64,000 nucleotides of DNA. Source: Owenia fusiformis (Eukaryota; Annelida; Polychaeta; Sabellida; Oweniidae). The notes beneath the pieces are model-generated. The model was not told the origin of the DNA, searched no databases, and saw only the letters and a list, made by a program, of their open reading frames with translations. Both the position numbers and the translations under genes were made by a program. Of this stretch, positions 60,491-64,000 are shown piece by piece. The first letter of the stretch is position 1. The number at the start of each line of letters is the position of its first letter. Where the stretch lies: positions 7,390,366 through 7,454,365 of the forward strand of contig CAIIXF020000008.1 of the NCBI GenBank assembly GCA_903813345.2. The letters run 5' to 3'.

Positions 60491-62644
60491 AAAATACCTA
60501 AGAGTACACCAGTCAAAAGGAAAACAAAACCCAACTATCCCAAATCATAGTCCAACAGGAACAGTGTCAAGATATTTTTTAGAAGAATATGTACATAATC
60601 AAATGTGCTTTATGGTGATTACCAGGCACATAAAGTACTTTGGTCATAAACGATATCAGGTCTAACAGATAAACGTTCAAATATTCTAGATGATAACCAT
60701 TTGTTCATATCTGTGGCGATTATCAATTAAATACATGCATGTATACTGATAAGTGGTGCAGAAAATAGTGGTAGAATTGCATTATTGATGCACCCAGGGT
60801 CTTGACTCCTGAGGGTCCATGATTGAGACTTGCTATAATCCATTTTAAGTTACTATATCAAGCCTTATTACAATGAATTTTAGATGTTAGCAGGAAAATG
60901 CCAATTTATTAAGAAGAAATAGAGATGTGCATTGTAATATACCAGCAATATGATCTAATCTACATTTTTGTGTTAATTAAAGCATCACTAGACTATTCTG
61001 AAAGTGAATTTACTCAATTTTCATCAATAATTTTAGCAGGAATAAAGTCATCAAAAGAGGCGTTTTTCGTAGATTCCTGGCTCAAATTTTCATAATCGAG
61101 TCAACGTTAGTTTTCTTCCCAACTTCCACACTACTGTAGTACTGGTAAATGGGCTGAACCATAAGTAAACAAAATGGAACTATATTTGGAAAATATTTGT
61201 TTTTATTGGTTTATTTCAAAAACAATGCAATAATCTATCTTGCTGCATGGTACATTTTGTTTAGATTAATAACCTCATTTATCCTAATTCATTCATAATA
61301 ATAAACCATTAAATTCAAACAAACCTTGCATGAATTTTAAGAATATTCTTGTCTCAAGCAGCTAAACGGCACTGGTTTTAAACCCTAACATTAGCAACAC
61401 AGATTAACAAATCATGGAAGTTGGGTTTAAACTGTATAAAGAAGATTATCTGCGACGATTAATGAGTCAATGATCATCAATTCAACATCAATTACATTCT
61501 ACCGCACAATATGTCGAAAGAGTAAATACAAAGAATTAAAGATTTGTGAAAACGAAGCATTAGAGATGAGGTATAATTTATTATTCAATTTCTGAAACAA
61601 ACACCTAAATATCACTAGACAATGAAGATAAATCACTATGGTGAATAAGTCTGAGATGCCATGGCCATTTTTCTAAGATCTAATGAGGACAAATGAGACC
61701 AAAGATCTTTTTGTTTAATTGTGTTCTTAACTCCAACAGATGTATATGTACATGCATCTCTCAAGAATCATAATGTCAAAATAGATCTGCTTTGGTACCC
61801 AGAAAAGAAAATTCCAACAATTCAAATTATAAAAAATATTTTGTTATTAAAAATAAGTTTGTTTTTATAATGCAACAATACACAAGGGGAACATGGTTCT
61901 GTAAAATATATGTTGGACATAATCAACTGTTAGCTTTTTTAACATGTCAACCGTAAAAACTCATTACAATCAATAGAAGGTAAGCCTTGTATCTCCAATA
62001 AAATATATAATTCAACCGAATCATGCTTTTTAAGTGTATGTCAATTATTCAAGAAGTTGTATAACAGGAGTATATTTCATAGGCTTGAAATGTGGAAGTA
62101 AAACTGGTATATTGCCGAAGAGCAAATGTGACTGAAGCTTTATTATTATGTTTTAAATTTGGATAAAATTTTGAATAGAGCCATTTCTTGACTATGCTCA
62201 AAACAACTTGATAGGCTTATTTCTCTCTTACTTCAGAATACTCACAGAGACTTTTCTCACAAGTTTCTCACAAAGTTTCTCAACATCATCATGTGAATGT
62301 CATGCTTATTAGACAAATTATTCTCTGTTTCTGCAATATCTTAGATTAAAACACAATGACTTGACATGTCACAGAAAGGTTAAACGATTCAGCTGAATGG
62401 ATCAATCTTCATCCATCACCTAAACAGAAAAGAATTTAAGCAGAAATAATTCATCAAAATTGGGCTTCAAGAAGAAAGAAAGTCAATAGAAGAAAAAATG
62501 TGTTTTACTGACACAGGTTCAATTTATATCACATGTTTTACTTATACTTTACAGTATTACACATGACAAACATTGAAAACATTCTCTTATTGGGGTCAAT
62601 AGTATAACACTTAAGTGTTCAATTAGTGACACATCAACCAGTCC

Positions 62645-62875
62645 TCACATATCAATGGAACCATCTTCAAGGAATGACAAGCTCTGATTGGCTTGGTTGG
62701 GATAGACATACTTGGGCTTACCATACAATGCTGGACTCTCATTATCATCTTCCACATTGAAAGCTGCTGCTCAAGATCATTTACATTGTTGTGCCTTCCG
62801 TACATCTATACACAATGCCACTGCATCCCTTAATTCTGCCAGGTCCAAATGTGATTTGAACTTGGGTGTCGAGAT
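62645..62875 (-). pseudogene. Coding-like frame interrupted by two TGA codons
   Basis: From a possible acceptor (CATATTCCAG) the minus strand reads ISTPKFKSHLDLAELRDAVA then LCIDVRKAQQCK, followed by TGA-TCT-TGA. The same frame then continues AAAFNVEDDNESPALYGKPK, YVYPNQANQSLSFLEDGSID and M-TGA. Both halves are strongly protein-like (acidic, DDNESP; YGKPKYVYP) and stay in one frame. Options: pseudogene, two exons without a credible intron between them, or stop readthrough. Family not recognised. Confidence 0.3.
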
Positions 62876-64000
62876 CTGGAATATGAACAGATACTGACTC
62901 ATTCGCAATGTGTGATAAAAATTTCAGAACATAAAGTTCAAACTGAATGCTTCAAATATGCACAAATCCTTTTTAGTACCGATACTTCTAAAGCTTAGAT
63001 GGAAATAAAATAGTACCCTGGCTACTGGCCAATCGTGTTTGGTCTTGGAGCCTATAAAGATCAAGTATTTTCAAATATGAAAAAGTTTCATTACCAACTT
63101 AAAAAGGTTACATGAAAATTGATCAACTAAATCTATATATTGTTTATATGGGAACAATAAATTTTGTAATTAGTAATTCACCAAGCTTAAGCACTGCGGT
63201 TAAGTAGTCAAGAGTTCTAATATCTGAAAAAGTGTGAATATTTAAAAGAAATCATATGGCCTACCTTTAAATATATCCAATATTTTGTCCTTCAAAATAT
63301 AAACTGACGTAATCCATCACGCTGAAGCAGTTTTTGCTTGCCAATTTTCTTGAAAAATAACTTTCGGGTCCTCTGTTTGAGTGACGTCACACTTCCAAAA
63401 TATGATATTCAAAGATACAATCCTGGATAATCTCCATTTGGGAATTTATGTGTCACAATATGTACAACAACCTCACATCTTGCAATGGCGGATGTCACCA
63501 TTATCAGGACAAAGGTACAATATATTAATTTAAAACGATCAAGAGCACCCGTCAAACATATGTAAACATGCAATGTCTCAAATGGAGAACTATTGAAGTG
63601 GTCCGTATTTGTGAAACATCTCAAAAGTACATGTAACATCCAATGATTGGGCTTTAACGTGGACAATTTTAGCCCACAATTCTTTAGGATAGGTGGGGGT
63701 TAGTAGTGCCAAATACACATACTTAGAAGATAGTATCAATATGTCAATGGGTAGGTGGTCTGGTGACTCATACAGATACATGTACTTCATGAATCATGAC
63801 ACCATTAACTTCATAAACAATAACGTTCTAAACACCATGTAATTCACACTCTCATTTCCAGTGTTATACAGTATGTCTAAATATACCCATCTTCCATATA
63901 TGGGAGATACATTTTCATTAACAATTCCTATGATCAAGTTCAGTGCTTGTGCTTGGATATTTTGGCACTACTTTGCCTTTAAGAAACAATTTCATTACCG

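Larger units (their letters stand above)
48941..64000. other. Upstream/intergenic region, no identified gene
   Basis: 15 kb of AT-rich DNA 5' of the probable first exon. It holds the promoter side of the receptor gene (no core promoter could be recognised), several repeats and two weak minus-strand exon candidates listed separately. 48941-50140, 51230-52720, 53085-55490, 56700-57760, 59690-62640 and 62930-64000 show nothing I can identify. A minus-strand frame at 63409-63500 (MVTSAIARCEVVVHIVTHKF then PNGDYPGLYL) is noted but unsupported. Confidence 0.6.

Noticed and set aside
62712-62897. 61-codon plus-strand frame
   Set aside because: Antisense of the minus-strand coding-like frame at 62645-62875, which has the more protein-like composition; no plus-strand splice or start context.
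63409-63666. 85-codon minus-strand frame ending HKFPNGDYPGLYL
   Set aside because: The end looks protein-like but there is no splice signal, homology I recognise or supporting neighbour.

Overview
The window is AT-rich, intron-dominated animal DNA (no operons, GT-AG introns of 0.1 to 14 kb, many short inverted-repeat transposons and minisatellites). The one gene I can identify firmly runs on the minus strand and is left-truncated by the window edge. It is a receptor tyrosine kinase of the ALK/LTK family. The short dispersed repeats with a 'GGACGGACGG...TTCCCTATATCCC' end, the compact repeat-laden introns and the gene itself suggest a lophotrochozoan invertebrate (mollusc or similar); that placement is inference and only moderately secure.

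Layout, in gene order (right to left). A probable first coding exon with a signal peptide lies at 48853-48940. After a 14 kb intron come the ectodomain exons: TNF-like/glycine-rich region (34538-34709, 32235-32382, 28053-28172, 24496-24664, 24174-24356, 22723-22818) and an EGF-like cysteine-rich exon (21380-21535). A transmembrane exon follows (9791-9898), then a juxtamembrane exon with an NPNY motif (4408-4606), the glycine-rich loop and catalytic lysine (3081-3171), the kinase N-lobe and hinge (1283-1477), and the catalytic loop through DFG (84-274). Reading frames join without a break across all 12 introns, giving about 638 residues up to the activation loop. The kinase C-lobe and tail lie beyond position 1. 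No MAM or LDL-receptor-A exon was seen between the signal exon and the TNF-like region, so the model resembles the short LTK-type ectodomain.

The introns are rich in repeats. Notable are a 26-bp minisatellite whose unit is a copy of the adjacent splice-donor junction (about 720-1290), a 20-bp minisatellite on both sides of one glycine-rich exon, and a 49-bp higher-order array next to another exon. A 1,977-bp terminal-inverted-repeat element sits inside a ~136-bp satellite with a reconstructable empty site (16382-18358). A 3-kb foldback element has a core studded with AGGTCA motifs (39649-42620). Several short TIR transposons and a pre-miRNA-like hairpin (12931-13015) complete the list.

The right-hand 15 kb (48941-64000) holds no gene I can name. 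It contains a candidate terminal exon with a poly(A) signal (55946-56094), a coding-like frame interrupted by two close TGA codons (62645-62875), a 38-bp array with a 114-bp higher-order period, a foldback element with a 12-bp flanking duplication, and a tRNA-like SINE remnant. Everything was read by eye; coordinates of splice sites are from the sequence, family names from recognition of conserved motifs, and no alignment or folding program was run.
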